Assembly: GCA_902463265.1 (NCBI GenBank)
Contig: CABQEV010000016.1
Location: forward strand, 1-53,973
Reading direction: 5' to 3'
DNA from: UMGS1889 sp900556055
GTDB taxonomy: Bacteria; Bacillota; Clostridia; Oscillospirales; Ruminococcaceae
DNA: 53,973 nt
Part shown: positions 1 to 8,064 of the stretch, one piece after another
Layout of the letters: the number at the start of each line of letters is the position of its first letter
Numbering within the stretch: position 1 is the first letter of the stretch
The notes under the pieces: generated by a model
Told to the model about the DNA's origin: nothing
Databases searched by the model: none
The model's input: the letters and a program-made list of their open reading frames with translations, nothing else
Position numbers and translations under genes: made by a program

Positions 1-131
1 TCCGCATTATCATCAGCCGCATGATAAGTGCCGTTTTTTGTGATGGATTTGCTGATTATCGTGCTGCTGCCTGCTGCCACTCCATCGTTATATCCCAGCA
101 CATAGCCGATAACGATATCCTCATCAACCAC
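1..131 (-). CDS. Phage tail/baseplate-region protein, partial (3' end outside window)
   Basis: A minus-strand frame opens with GTG at 131 after a good ribosome-binding site (GGAGGTGG) and stays open to the window edge, giving about 43 codons. It overlaps the stop of the upstream small gene. The translated end contains ITKNGTYHAADDNA, which resembles the NGTY-A-DD-ADGY motif common in tail-fibre and baseplate proteins of Firmicutes phages. Its place after the baseplate hub-like gene fits a tail-tip or receptor-binding region protein. Only the N-terminus is visible, so the function is inferred from motif and position. Confidence 0.6.
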   Translation of the reverse strand, partial: MVDEDIVIGYVLGYNDGVAAGSSTIISKSITKNGTYHAADDNA

Positions 132-351
132 CGTATCCCACCTCCACATTTGCCCCGTCAGGTGCAGTAACAGAGGTTATCTTCCCGCCCGACTTAACCA
201 AACCATAGCTCCGATCAACGTCCCCATACTTAAACACAACAGCATCATCGGATATCGTGATCTTCGTGGGGTGCAGACCGCAAACTATCGCCGCACCGCC
301 GATCACGTACAGACCGTCAATGCTCTCATGCTCGGAAATGCTGTATTTCAT
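124..351 (-). CDS. Small phage tail-module protein, unknown function (75 aa)
   Basis: A 75-residue protein whose ATG overlaps the stop of the upstream baseplate-type gene (ATGA), so it is probably translationally coupled. It is rich in glycine and valine with alternating hydrophobic residues, suggesting a small beta-rich fold. There are no membrane segments or cysteine motifs. The gene lies between the hub-like protein and the NGTY-motif protein, so a role at the tail tip is likely, but I do not recognise the family. Confidence 0.6.
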   Translation of the reverse strand: MKYSISEHESIDGLYVIGGAAIVCGLHPTKITISDDAVVFKYGDVDRSYGLVKSGGKITSVTAPDGANVEVGYGG

Positions 352-1391
352 GCCTTATCCCTCCCAACAAGCGACAATCCTTCATACTTCGACACCATAA
401 CATTTTTGTATGTCCTGCCCGCCTTGACAGCGGACTTCGCATCACGCCTTGCACGGTTCAGATAGTCATATTCCGATTCGTTCAGCTCAGGCGCAGACAG
501 CTCCGCAAAAATGCCCGCAGGGGAGAAGCTCAGCGCAAAATTCGTCACCGTGTATTCGTCCTCGCCGAACATAACTCCGCAGCCTATCTCAATGCCCGAT
601 GTCAGCCGAGCTTTCGGACACTTGAATGCCTTGAATTCAAAGCCATTGCAGTTCCCGAGTATGCCCGCCGCATTTTCAGCCGATGCAAATATGCTTTCCG
701 TGCGGATAATGCCCCTTACGGACGTGCTGCCGCCTGTGTCGTATTCCTCACCGTCAGTGCTGTTCTCCGCAATTATCCTGCTTATGGGACCCTTTACGGA
801 ACCCGCCTTTACCGCCGCATAAACATCGGGCGTGATAAGCGTGTTTAACGTGCCGAAAGGAAGAAACGTCAGCTTATTTCCGGTATCGCAGTACCATATC
901 CCGCAAGCACCTTCGGAGAGCATTTCAAGCACCTCACGGCACGTCCTTCCCTTTATTTCATCAACGGCAACTTTATCCGCTCCATGCAGAACGAGTCCGC
1001 CGCCTCCCGAAAAACCGCACTGAGAAACAATGTGCGCCATGACTGTGCCGACAGACACGGTTTTATCTTCGCCGTATGCGGAGATGTCAAAATTCCTGTC
1101 CGTGAACATCATTCTGTCATAGCACACGAGCTTCAGAAGCCCCACCGACGGCACGGAGCGTGATGCAATACAGAACGTCGGAAAAGCCATTCCATTTGAA
1201 CAGGCCACCGTCACCGCCGAATTATCATCAGGGCATATCTCAGTCACGAGCGTGACCTCCAGACAGCCCGTGACACAGCCCGATATCGGGAGCTTTGCCG
1301 ACGACTTACGCCAGCTCAGACCTGCTATCTTTTCATTTGTGTGGTCGATGCCGCCCACCGTGACCGTATAGCTAAAGACCTTCGCCGTCAT
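348..1391 (-). CDS. Baseplate hub / tail protein (gpD-like), 347 aa
   Basis: The start is set at the ATG at 1391, which overlaps the upstream tail gene by 20 bp; an upstream in-frame start would lie deep inside that gene. The protein has an N-terminal beta-rich segment (VFSYTVTVGG), a central SVGTVMAHIVSQCG segment and a C-terminal GVMFGEDEYTVTNFALSF block, followed by a charged tail. Size and position after the tape measure and a small tail protein match the hub (gpD/gp44-like) proteins that join tail tube to tip. Family assignment is by synteny and general pattern. Confidence 0.6.
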   Translation of the reverse strand: MTAKVFSYTVTVGGIDHTNEKIAGLSWRKSSAKLPISGCVTGCLEVTLVTEICPDDNSAVTVACSNGMAFPTFCIASRSVPSVGLLKLVCYDRMMFTDRNFDISAYGEDKTVSVGTVMAHIVSQCGFSGGGGLVLHGADKVAVDEIKGRTCREVLEMLSEGACGIWYCDTGNKLTFLPFGTLNTLITPDVYAAVKAGSVKGPISRIIAENSTDGEEYDTGGSTSVRGIIRTESIFASAENAAGILGNCNGFEFKAFKCPKARLTSGIEIGCGVMFGEDEYTVTNFALSFSPAGIFAELSAPELNESEYDYLNRARRDAKSAVKAGRTYKNVMVSKYEGLSLVGRDKA

Positions 1392-1776
1392 CGGCAGTGA
1401 TAAGACCCACACTTTCAAAGCTTGCGGAAATATCCCACAGCGAGCTGTCATCGCCTTCATTGTCGGGATCCGAGTCTGAGCATGGCGCAGAGTATGACGT
1501 GCATCGGAAGCTGTCCGCCGTTACCGATGGCGCAGAATATGTCAGCAGGACATCTCCCGCCGTGAGCTGCCCCTCGATTTCTGCGGCAATACTCTTCGGG
1601 ACATCTGTAAGCCTGACGGACAGTTTGACCTTCCGCCCCAGCACAGGCGTGCGGTCATTGCCGTTTATGTCCGTGAAGCTGTTCGCCGTGTCCTTGACGA
1701 GTGACGATGATACAGTGTATCCGCCGTCCTCGATGTAAGCACCGCAGGGGACAGCCCCTATTGAAAAAGTTATCAT
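1372..1776 (-). CDS. Tail protein between tape measure and hub (134 aa)
   Basis: Starts two bases after the tape-measure stop with an AGGGGGAAT ribosome-binding site formed by the end of that gene. The N-terminus (MITFSIGAVPCGAYIEDGGY) and later VKLSVRLTDVP segment suggest a beta-sandwich. The size and place are those of a distal-tail or tail-completion protein in siphophages, here shorter than a typical Dit. Synteny supports a tail-tip role; the exact family is not certain. Confidence 0.6.
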   Translation of the reverse strand: MITFSIGAVPCGAYIEDGGYTVSSSLVKDTANSFTDINGNDRTPVLGRKVKLSVRLTDVPKSIAAEIEGQLTAGDVLLTYSAPSVTADSFRCTSYSAPCSDSDPDNEGDDSSLWDISASFESVGLITADDGEGL

Positions 1777-1777
1777 T

Positions 1778-4700
1778 TTATTCCCCCTGAATTCTTTGGT
1801 CTATCTGCGAACGGCTTTCCGAAGCGGCGGATATTTCTTTTCCGTCGAGATATACATTCGTTGTGACCTCGACCTTGGTATCATTCTGCCTCGGCGTATC
1901 GCTGTAATATCCGCCGTATCCCGCCCTGCTGATGACTCCGTTTACTTGGGCAGCCTCCGCAAACCGTGTTGAAATATCTCCGAGACCTTCCGAAAAACCG
2001 AGCGCAAATCTCTCACCGAGAGTCTTTCCGATGGATTCGGTGTCCGCATCTTCAAGCACACCGAGAGTAAGCTCATTTATGTCAAGCCCCGAAATACCGT
2101 CAATGAACGACTGCGCAGCATCCTGACCCGCAAGCATCGCATTATCGGGGATAGCCGCCAGAGCATTGTTTATCCTGCCCGTGAATTTCTCCTCAAGCTC
2201 GTCTATCGCACCGCTGTAATATTCGTCTGTGATAGATGCGATAGCGTCCTGCTGTGCCTGCCATTCCGACATATAAAGCTCAAAGTCCGTGTCACTGTCA
2301 AGAAGCTTCTCAGCGAATGCCGTTCCGTCCTCAACACTCAGGTCTGTGAACTGCGCCATAAAATCAGCGGACGCACCGCGCTCCTTCAGCTGCCGAAGCA
2401 GTTCGGAATATCTCTGTATATCCTCAGTCTGTTTTTGAATATCGCCGAGATAAACATACTCGAAATCATCGCCGTTCTTGTCCTCAGCCGTCTCCCAGGT
2501 GAAAAGGGAAGTACTTGCAGACAGCTTATCCGAAAATGCCGTTTTCTGACTGAGTATATCATCAAACGCCTTTTCAGCTTCGGAAACAACATCGTCAAAT
2601 CCGTCAGTCCACTCAGAGAACGCAGCCTTTGCAGCGTCCTTCTGATTGGCTGCAAGCTCCTCCGCATCTGCCTTCTGCCGGGCGATAAGCTCGTCCGCAG
2701 CGTCCTTGTCGTACTCCGCAAGATCCTCGTAATATCTCCAGTATTCCTGCTTTGCACTGTCGCCGTATTCCGCAAGCAGCTCTTTTTTCTTGGCATACAG
2801 CTCAGCGTCCGAGCCGATAACACCCATCTTGTAATCATGCTCAGCCTTGTCCCATGCGCTTTTGAATTCGTCAAACCGTTCCTTCGCCCAGTTCGCCAGT
2901 ATCTCCGAAGAATTGTCCTCGGAAGGCGGCATGACCGACGGGGGAGTGATTATAGCCCCCTCGCTTGCCGTTTCGCTTGTCTGCGAAAGTGCCGCTTCAT
3001 ATTCGTCAATGTCAGCCTGAGCCTGCTTTAAAACCTGCTGATTTTCCGCCCATGCCTGAGAAGCGGCAGCAGCCCTTGACTGCCATGCTGTGACCTGACT
3101 GTCTATCCATTTCTTTGTGGTTTGCCCCGATTCGATAAAGGCGGTTTTTTCTGCTTCGGTCATTGCGTGCAGCGCATTTACATCGCCGTCAGCACCCGCC
3201 CTTACTATCTGCCTCAGTTCGTTGAAATGCGCATATTGCCTCTCAGCCTCGTCCATAGCACCTTTCAGCTCATCAGCACGCCCCGATGCTTCGTCCTGCG
3301 CCACAATAGCCGCCGACCATTTGTCCTTCTTGGATTGCAGCAGTATAGCCGTTCTTTCGCTTGTAAGATAGTCGTCAATTGACTGCGACAGATCGTTATA
3401 CCCCTGTATCTGCATTCCGATAAGCTCGATAGTTCCCGGATAAAGCCCGTTTATCTCTTCGATAAGCGACTTTACTTCTCCGTAATTGCCGATTATCCTG
3501 CCATTTGCGTCCACAAGCTCATCAAGACGTGATTTGTAAGCCGACAGCCGGTCAAGCTCTTCCATGCGTGAGCTGACCGTTTCATCCGCCGCATCGGACG
3601 CTTTTTCAAAAGCATCAGCCGTCTTTTCAACAGCGGATAATTCGTCTTCATATTCTGAGCGGGCTTTTTTGGCAATATCCGCAGAGTCGTCCTGCATGCC
3701 GTTGAATACAGCTATGCCCGCCGCAAGAGCCGCAATAGCCGATGCGGCAAGTATGTAAGGGTTTGCGGTTATGACGGCATTGAGCATCTTCTGAGCCGTC
3801 GCAGCTGCGATCGTTATGCCCTTGTACGCAATAAGAGCCGTGACCGCCGAGCCGATAACAGGAACAAGCGTGTCCGCCTTGTCAACGATGACTCCGAGAA
3901 TGTCAGCCAGCATCGGAAGGACAGTGTTCGCAAGAAGCTCCGTCGCAGCGGACGTAAGCTTTGCAAATCCCTCGGCTATCCTGCCGAAAGTGTCCGACAG
4001 ATCGCCGTCTTTGATGCGGGAAGTAAGCTCCCCGACAGTTTCCGTGATGCTCTGAACGGCTTCTCTCATAGGCTCGGAAAATTTCTCGTAAACGGATATC
4101 CCAAGACCTTCAAGAGCCGAATTCATTATCGTGATGTCGCCCGCAAGATTGTCATTCATGGTTTCAGCCATATCCGAAGCCGCACCCTCGCAGTTTTCGA
4201 TATATCCCGAAAGCTCCTCAAAACGTTCGGACGATGTGCCAAGCAGCGCATTGACGGATTTCAGATCGACCTTGTTGAATATCTCATTGAGTGCCGCCGT
4301 CTTTTCCTGATCCGAGAGAGAGGAAAGAGCAGCGTTGAGATCCCCGAAAGTATCCTGCAAAGGACGCATTTTTCCCTCAGCATCGAACGCCGAAACATTC
4401 AGCCTTTCAAGCATCTCCGCCGCATTCGATGTGGGGGCGGACAGCGAAAGTATAATGTTTCTGAGAGCAGTTCCGCCCTCTGCGCCCTTTATGCCGTTGT
4501 CCGCAAGGATACCGAGAGCCGTGTTCATCTCGACAACTCCGCCCGAAAGCGTCTTTGCCGTGCCTCCTACCGTCAGTATAGCCTCGCCCAGCTGAGCAAC
4601 ATTCGTATTCGACTTCTGAGATGTCACCGCCAGACGGTCGGAGAATGTCGAAAGCTCGTCCATTCCGAGACCGAGCGCAGACATGCTGTCCGTGATAAGG

Positions 4701-5125
4701 TCGGACGCATACGCAAGGTCCATTCCGCCCGCAGCCGCCGTGTTCAGTACAACAGGCAGCGCATCAACAGCCTTTTCGGCGGAATATCCCGCAAGCGCAA
4801 GATAGTTCAGCGCATCGCCCGCCTGAGTGGCGGAGAATTTCGTGCTTTCGCCCGCTTCCTTTGCCGCAGCCGACAGCATTCCGAATTCATCTGCCGCCGA
4901 TGTAATGCCCATAGTAGCTGCGACCTGCGACATCGAGCTTTCAAAGCTTGTGCCGACCGCCGCTATCTTGGACGGTATCTCAGCCAGACCGTTTATTATC
5001 TGCTTTCCGAGATCTGCAAGTATGTTTCCGATAGCAGTCTGCGCAATGCCCGTCAGAGTCTTTGAACCCTTTTCAAGCCCCTCCGTGTCTATCGCAGTGT
5101 CGAAAACAAGTCTGCCGTCAAACAA
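1778..5125 (-). CDS. Phage tail tape measure protein (1115 aa)
   Basis: Starts at TTG 5125, seven bases after GGAGGAGG. Residues about 55-300 carry the TP901-type tape-measure core (SFESSMSQVAATMG, ESTKFSATQAGDALNYLALA, GLSADNG-like repeats near GILADNGIKGAEGGTALRN). Hydrophobic segments near residues 420-480 are alanine/isoleucine rich and probably membrane-active. Long coiled-coil regions with many E, K, A and D follow. The tape measure sets tail length and is ejected with the DNA. It follows the two tail-chaperone genes, as in A118-like phages. It is the longest gene in the prophage, as expected. Confidence 0.95.
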   Translation of the reverse strand: MFDGRLVFDTAIDTEGLEKGSKTLTGIAQTAIGNILADLGKQIINGLAEIPSKIAAVGTSFESSMSQVAATMGITSAADEFGMLSAAAKEAGESTKFSATQAGDALNYLALAGYSAEKAVDALPVVLNTAAAGGMDLAYASDLITDSMSALGLGMDELSTFSDRLAVTSQKSNTNVAQLGEAILTVGGTAKTLSGGVVEMNTALGILADNGIKGAEGGTALRNIILSLSAPTSNAAEMLERLNVSAFDAEGKMRPLQDTFGDLNAALSSLSDQEKTAALNEIFNKVDLKSVNALLGTSSERFEELSGYIENCEGAASDMAETMNDNLAGDITIMNSALEGLGISVYEKFSEPMREAVQSITETVGELTSRIKDGDLSDTFGRIAEGFAKLTSAATELLANTVLPMLADILGVIVDKADTLVPVIGSAVTALIAYKGITIAAATAQKMLNAVITANPYILAASAIAALAAGIAVFNGMQDDSADIAKKARSEYEDELSAVEKTADAFEKASDAADETVSSRMEELDRLSAYKSRLDELVDANGRIIGNYGEVKSLIEEINGLYPGTIELIGMQIQGYNDLSQSIDDYLTSERTAILLQSKKDKWSAAIVAQDEASGRADELKGAMDEAERQYAHFNELRQIVRAGADGDVNALHAMTEAEKTAFIESGQTTKKWIDSQVTAWQSRAAAASQAWAENQQVLKQAQADIDEYEAALSQTSETASEGAIITPPSVMPPSEDNSSEILANWAKERFDEFKSAWDKAEHDYKMGVIGSDAELYAKKKELLAEYGDSAKQEYWRYYEDLAEYDKDAADELIARQKADAEELAANQKDAAKAAFSEWTDGFDDVVSEAEKAFDDILSQKTAFSDKLSASTSLFTWETAEDKNGDDFEYVYLGDIQKQTEDIQRYSELLRQLKERGASADFMAQFTDLSVEDGTAFAEKLLDSDTDFELYMSEWQAQQDAIASITDEYYSGAIDELEEKFTGRINNALAAIPDNAMLAGQDAAQSFIDGISGLDINELTLGVLEDADTESIGKTLGERFALGFSEGLGDISTRFAEAAQVNGVISRAGYGGYYSDTPRQNDTKVEVTTNVYLDGKEISAASESRSQIDQRIQGE

Positions 5126-5128
5126 TGA

Positions 5129-5698
5129 TTATCCTCCTCCCGCAAGAAATCTTTTTGCCGCACGGATCTTTTCCTCCTCGGTCTGCGACAGCGGCAGACG
5201 GTAAGCCTCTTTCAGCTCCCTGTACCGCTTTTTCGCACTGTCGGGCATATCCTTCGTGATATCCATAGCCCGCCAGCCCATTATCTTTGACATAAGGCAG
5301 TCATCGGGGAGTGCCGCAAACAGCGCACGGAACTTGAACCAGTGCATATGCGCATCGGCAAGATCTATCCCGTAAGACTGTAAAAAAGCTGCGTATATGC
5401 AGTCCGAGTCATGTTCAAAGGAATATATCCGCTTCTTCCGTGACGGCTTTCCGCCCTTGCCTTTCTTCACCCGAATGCCGCCCGCATAGAACGCAAGCAG
5501 TGCCTCCGCAGCCTCATTCACATCAGGCGGGATAACAGGGTAGACCGTTTCAAGTGCTATCGGCAGCTTGTATTCCTCTGGAACATCATCGGAAAACATA
5601 AGCTCAAGCTTTATCCATACCCGAAAATCCGTGTTTATGGAAAAAGACTCCCCGCCTATCTCAACATAGTCGGGAAGCCCCTCGGTAATAATGTTCAC
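5129..5698 (-). CDS. Phage Gp15-family protein, tail assembly chaperone (189 aa)
   Basis: The start is taken as GTG at 5698, overlapping the stop of the previous gene (GTGA). The protein has the features of the Gp15 family: an N-terminal DYVEIGGESFSINTDFRVW segment, a central SFEHDSDCIYAAFLQSYGIDL segment, and the tryptophan-rich HWFKFRALFAALPDDCLM and IMGWRAMDI blocks. In A118-like phages Gp15 sits just before the tape measure, where tail assembly chaperones are found. The frame is also open upstream of the GTG within the preceding gene, so a ribosomal frameshift product is possible. Confidence 0.85.
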   Translation of the reverse strand: MNIITEGLPDYVEIGGESFSINTDFRVWIKLELMFSDDVPEEYKLPIALETVYPVIPPDVNEAAEALLAFYAGGIRVKKGKGGKPSRKKRIYSFEHDSDCIYAAFLQSYGIDLADAHMHWFKFRALFAALPDDCLMSKIMGWRAMDITKDMPDSAKKRYRELKEAYRLPLSQTEEEKIRAAKRFLAGGG

Positions 5699-6015
5699 TT
5701 CTTCTTTGCGTACTTCTGAACGATAGCGGCAGTGCCTCTGTTGGATTCGGCATTCAGCTCGAACCACAGCGCAGCAAGCTCGTCGGTGTCAGCACTTTCA
5801 GGCTCGGGATAAAGCCTGTGAGCGTCCTCGCCGATGAATACCGCAATGCCGTCAACAGTAGCCTTCGCCTGCTCGGCAGCGGTCTTTGCCTTTGCGATAT
5901 CAGCCTGCGCAGCGTTCACCCTGTCAACTATCAGTGCCGTCTTGACGGGCAGCTCATACACCTTTCCGCCTATTTCGATCTCGGGGATCGTTCTCTTGTA
6001 TTCAAACTTTACCAT
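5695..6015 (-). CDS. Tail assembly chaperone, first of pair (106 aa)
   Basis: A small protein with an N-terminal EYKRTIPEIEIGGKVYELPV strand pattern, then an alanine/lysine-rich helix and an acidic C-terminal half ending in YAKKK. It lies between the major tail protein and Gp15, the place of the first tail chaperone in siphophages. The ATG at 6015 is 3 bases past the tail protein stop, with a GGAGGGATAAGCG ribosome-binding site. The function is inferred from gene order. Confidence 0.7.
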   Translation of the reverse strand: MVKFEYKRTIPEIEIGGKVYELPVKTALIVDRVNAAQADIAKAKTAAEQAKATVDGIAVFIGEDAHRLYPEPESADTDELAALWFELNAESNRGTAAIVQKYAKKK

Positions 6016-6018
6016 CGC

Positions 6019-6522
6019 TTATCCCTCCGCCGTGAATGTCTTTGTGTCTGTCTTGAATTTGCCCTTGATATCATCGCCCTGACCGTTAAGCGAACCGCTG
6101 ATAGTCATGTCGTCATCGCCGTCAACGGAGGATACCGAAACTGCAAGATCCATTCGCCTTGCGGGATATCCGTCCGCAGGCTCCTCGTCCGTGAACTTAT
6201 CCACAACAAGCACATCAACGATAGCGTCAGCACCTACTGCACGATCTCTCTGTATCTCATAGACCTTCTTTATCGTGAGATCCTCATGCATCAGATCAGC
6301 CTCGAAATCAAACTTAGGCTTGTATCGTGTGACCGACTCACGCTCCGTCTTTTCGTTGATGTACTTCTTGCTCTTGGTCTGAGCGTTGGGTGACTCGGAA
6401 AACTTAGTCCAGCCCGCACCCATCTGAGTCCATGTCGGCGATTCCTTGGACGCACCCGTGTTCATGTAGGGGACGATGTCGGTTCTCTGAACAACACCCT
6501 CCGAAAGATTTGCACCTGCCAT
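6019..6522 (-). CDS. Major tail (tube) protein (167 aa)
   Basis: The ATG at 6522 is chosen because AAAGGAAG lies 9 bases upstream; an ATG at 6531 would sit directly on the ribosome-binding site. The protein begins MAGANLSEGVVQRTD and contains the acidic KPKFDFEADLMHEDLTIKKVYEI segment and a C-terminal beta region (DDDMTISGSLNGQGDDIKG), a pattern seen in tail tube proteins of A118/TP901-like siphophages. It follows the head-tail connector genes and precedes the tail chaperones. Confidence 0.8.
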   Translation of the reverse strand: MAGANLSEGVVQRTDIVPYMNTGASKESPTWTQMGAGWTKFSESPNAQTKSKKYINEKTERESVTRYKPKFDFEADLMHEDLTIKKVYEIQRDRAVGADAIVDVLVVDKFTDEEPADGYPARRMDLAVSVSSVDGDDDMTISGSLNGQGDDIKGKFKTDTKTFTAEG

Positions 6523-6527
6523 AATTA

Positions 6528-6965
6528 TCATCTTCCTTTCATATGGTCATTGTAAAACAGATTGAACTGCACTGAGAATAAGCCCGTCTTTCCCGACTTG
6601 TCAGGCTCGAATGCCATTCCGTTCAAAGCCTCTATCCTTGTGGGAACAAGACCGTCGGGGAGTACGGGCAGCACTTTCGCAAGGCTCTGCTCATTGCACC
6701 ATCTCTGCAAATTTTCGATAAATTCCGCATTCCTGAGATCATCATAATCCGCTGCGGAAAATCTGCGGACAAACAGCGAAAAGGAATACTGATGCTTCCC
6801 GCCGCCGTTGATGAACCTCTTTATCGTGATATCTCCGTCAGGGATAATGCCGTGGCTGTTCGCCTTGCTGTCCGTCCAGTTGATATGCAGATTTTTCGCA
6901 TCGGACAGACCGAGCAGAGGACAGCCCGCAATGTATTCCCGAACGCCCTCGATTATGCTTGACAT
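6528..6965 (-). CDS. Tail terminator / minor capsid protein 3-like (145 aa)
   Basis: Start at ATG 6965, preceded by a G-rich ribosome-binding site; longer starts would lie in the upstream gene. It contains GIIPDGDITIKRFINGGGKHQYSF-type beta strands and ends FSVQFNLFYNDHMKGR. The length, the middle glycine-rich turn and the place after the gp10-like protein match the Minor_capsid_3 family of A118-like phages, thought to cap the tail at the neck. Confidence 0.7.
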   Translation of the reverse strand: MSSIIEGVREYIAGCPLLGLSDAKNLHINWTDSKANSHGIIPDGDITIKRFINGGGKHQYSFSLFVRRFSAADYDDLRNAEFIENLQRWCNEQSLAKVLPVLPDGLVPTRIEALNGMAFEPDKSGKTGLFSVQFNLFYNDHMKGR

Positions 6966-6966
6966 T

Positions 6967-7323
6967 TTAACGACCCCCCGAAATACGCTTTGCGCCTTCA
7001 AGGATAGCCTTCTTGTAGACCGCCTTCATGCGCTCGAACCATAAACGTCCTCTTAGCCCTCCCGAAGCCGTTCCCTGAGTTCCTCTGCCCGCGTTGTGAT
7101 AATACTGCTGCCTTGCATATGGCGTTACATATTTCACAACACCTGAGCCTATGACCGTGTGTATTTTGCCTGAATCTTTCAGTGTTCCGGAATCTAAAGG
7201 CACATATTCGTCACAGCAGTGCAATACTGCATTATCAACATATTTCTGCGCCTTCCCCTTAGGGTGAAGCTCACGCTCACGGATTATCTGATCGGTAGTT
7301 TTCAGTTCTATCCTGACACCCAC
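6967..7323 (-). CDS. Head-tail joining protein, minor capsid protein 2 / HK97 gp10-like (118 aa)
   Basis: The family pattern is clear: an N-terminal helix (YVDNAVLHCCDEYVPLDSGTLKDSG), then VKYVTPYARQQYYHNAGRG and a C-terminal RLWFERMKAVYKKAILEG helix. The Y-P-L-D-S-G-T-L and PYA-YYHNAG motifs are hallmarks of gp10-like neck proteins. The start at 7323 overlaps the stop of the preceding gene by one base. The protein joins the head completion ring to the tail. Confidence 0.85.
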   Translation of the reverse strand: MGVRIELKTTDQIIRERELHPKGKAQKYVDNAVLHCCDEYVPLDSGTLKDSGKIHTVIGSGVVKYVTPYARQQYYHNAGRGTQGTASGGLRGRLWFERMKAVYKKAILEGAKRISGGR

Positions 7324-7628
7324 TATACCGCCTCCAATCTTATGTGCCGCATACCAGCCGAGCCGTAATCACACCGCTGCACAGACATCACCCGAAGCGC
7401 ATCAGCCTCGGAAAATGCCGACTTTTCACCTCGGCATATGTAATCGCCCGGAAGAATGTCAGCCGCCGTTCCGGGGATAAAAATAACCGTCCTGTCATCG
7501 GTCTCTTCGCCGTGAACATTCACGGAAACGCCCTTCCTGCCCTGCCACATAACAGCAGGGAAGAAGGTGCAGACTTTTTCTCCGTCACGGGAAATGCGTG
7601 CAGACGTGCATGAAGCGTTAGTTATCAT
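7323..7628 (-). CDS. Head-tail connector, minor capsid protein 1-like (101 aa)
   Basis: The ATG at 7628 (MITNASCTSARIS) has an AGGGGG ribosome-binding site and overlaps the preceding gene by 11 bases; the longer open frame upstream lies inside that gene. The protein carries VCTFFPAVMWQGRKGVSV and DRTVIFIPG segments, a beta-barrel-like pattern seen in small head completion proteins. Position between the gp6-like connector and the gp10-like protein supports the assignment. Confidence 0.75.
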   Translation of the reverse strand: MITNASCTSARISRDGEKVCTFFPAVMWQGRKGVSVNVHGEETDDRTVIFIPGTAADILPGDYICRGEKSAFSEADALRVMSVQRCDYGSAGMRHIRLEAV

Positions 7629-7992
7629 ACCGCTGCCCCCTGTACATAAGCCCCGTGTTCCCGAGATATTTCTTGATAACATCACGGACAGCACCGCCGA
7701 CAGAACCCGAAGCACCGCCTGCGGAATATGTCACAGAAAGCTCCCCGACCTTTTCCGAGGATATGCCGCCTGCCGCCTTCAGTGCCGCATCTTCCGTGAG
7801 ATACAGCACCTCGGCAGCCGCACAGCAAGCCTCTTTCACCTTATCGGGGATATCATCGGCAGCTTCGAGCCGACCGAATGTAACATAGTCTATCTCCCGT
7901 GATGCGTCCCTCGCAGCCGTGAGAAACTTATCTTCGGGGATCCTGTCACCGTGAAATTCCTGCGAATAATACTCATAGTCCGCATAGATCAC
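7618..7992 (-). CDS. Head-tail connector, gp6/gp15-like (124 aa)
   Basis: Starts at GTG 7992, overlapping the stop of the 21-residue gene before it (GTGA). The helical N-terminus (MIYADYEYYSQEFHG, FLTAARDASREIDYVTFGRL) and the following VKEACCAAAEVLYL helix match the DNA-packaging connector family found directly after the major capsid gene. A glycine/serine-rich stretch precedes a C-terminal helix. The protein forms the first ring under the portal. Confidence 0.8.
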   Translation of the reverse strand: MIYADYEYYSQEFHGDRIPEDKFLTAARDASREIDYVTFGRLEAADDIPDKVKEACCAAAEVLYLTEDAALKAAGGISSEKVGELSVTYSAGGASGSVGGAVRDVIKKYLGNTGLMYRGQRYDN

Positions 7993-8054
7993 TTCTTTTT
8001 CCCTCCCTTGCGGACGGGCTGAGCGGGAGGGGAGGGCTTGCCGATTATCTTCAT
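7989..8054 (-). CDS. Very small basic proline-rich phage protein (21 aa)
   Basis: The reading frame is ATG at 8054 to TGA at 7989. An excellent ribosome-binding site (AAGGAGGGGCGC) precedes it, and it overlaps the connector gene start by four bases. The product begins MKIIGKPSPP and ends KGGKKK: proline in the middle, lysine/glycine at the end. It lies between the major capsid gene and the first connector. The strong site and tight overlaps argue that it is translated, either as a real microprotein or as a coupling peptide for the downstream gene. Confidence 0.5.
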   Translation of the reverse strand: MKIIGKPSPPAQPVRKGGKKK

Positions 8055-8064
8055 GCGCCCCTCC

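Noticed and set aside
2435..3031. 198-codon plus-strand frame inside the tape measure region
   Set aside because: It is antisense to the clear tape measure gene and is leucine/arginine-rich without family features or a proper ribosome-binding site.
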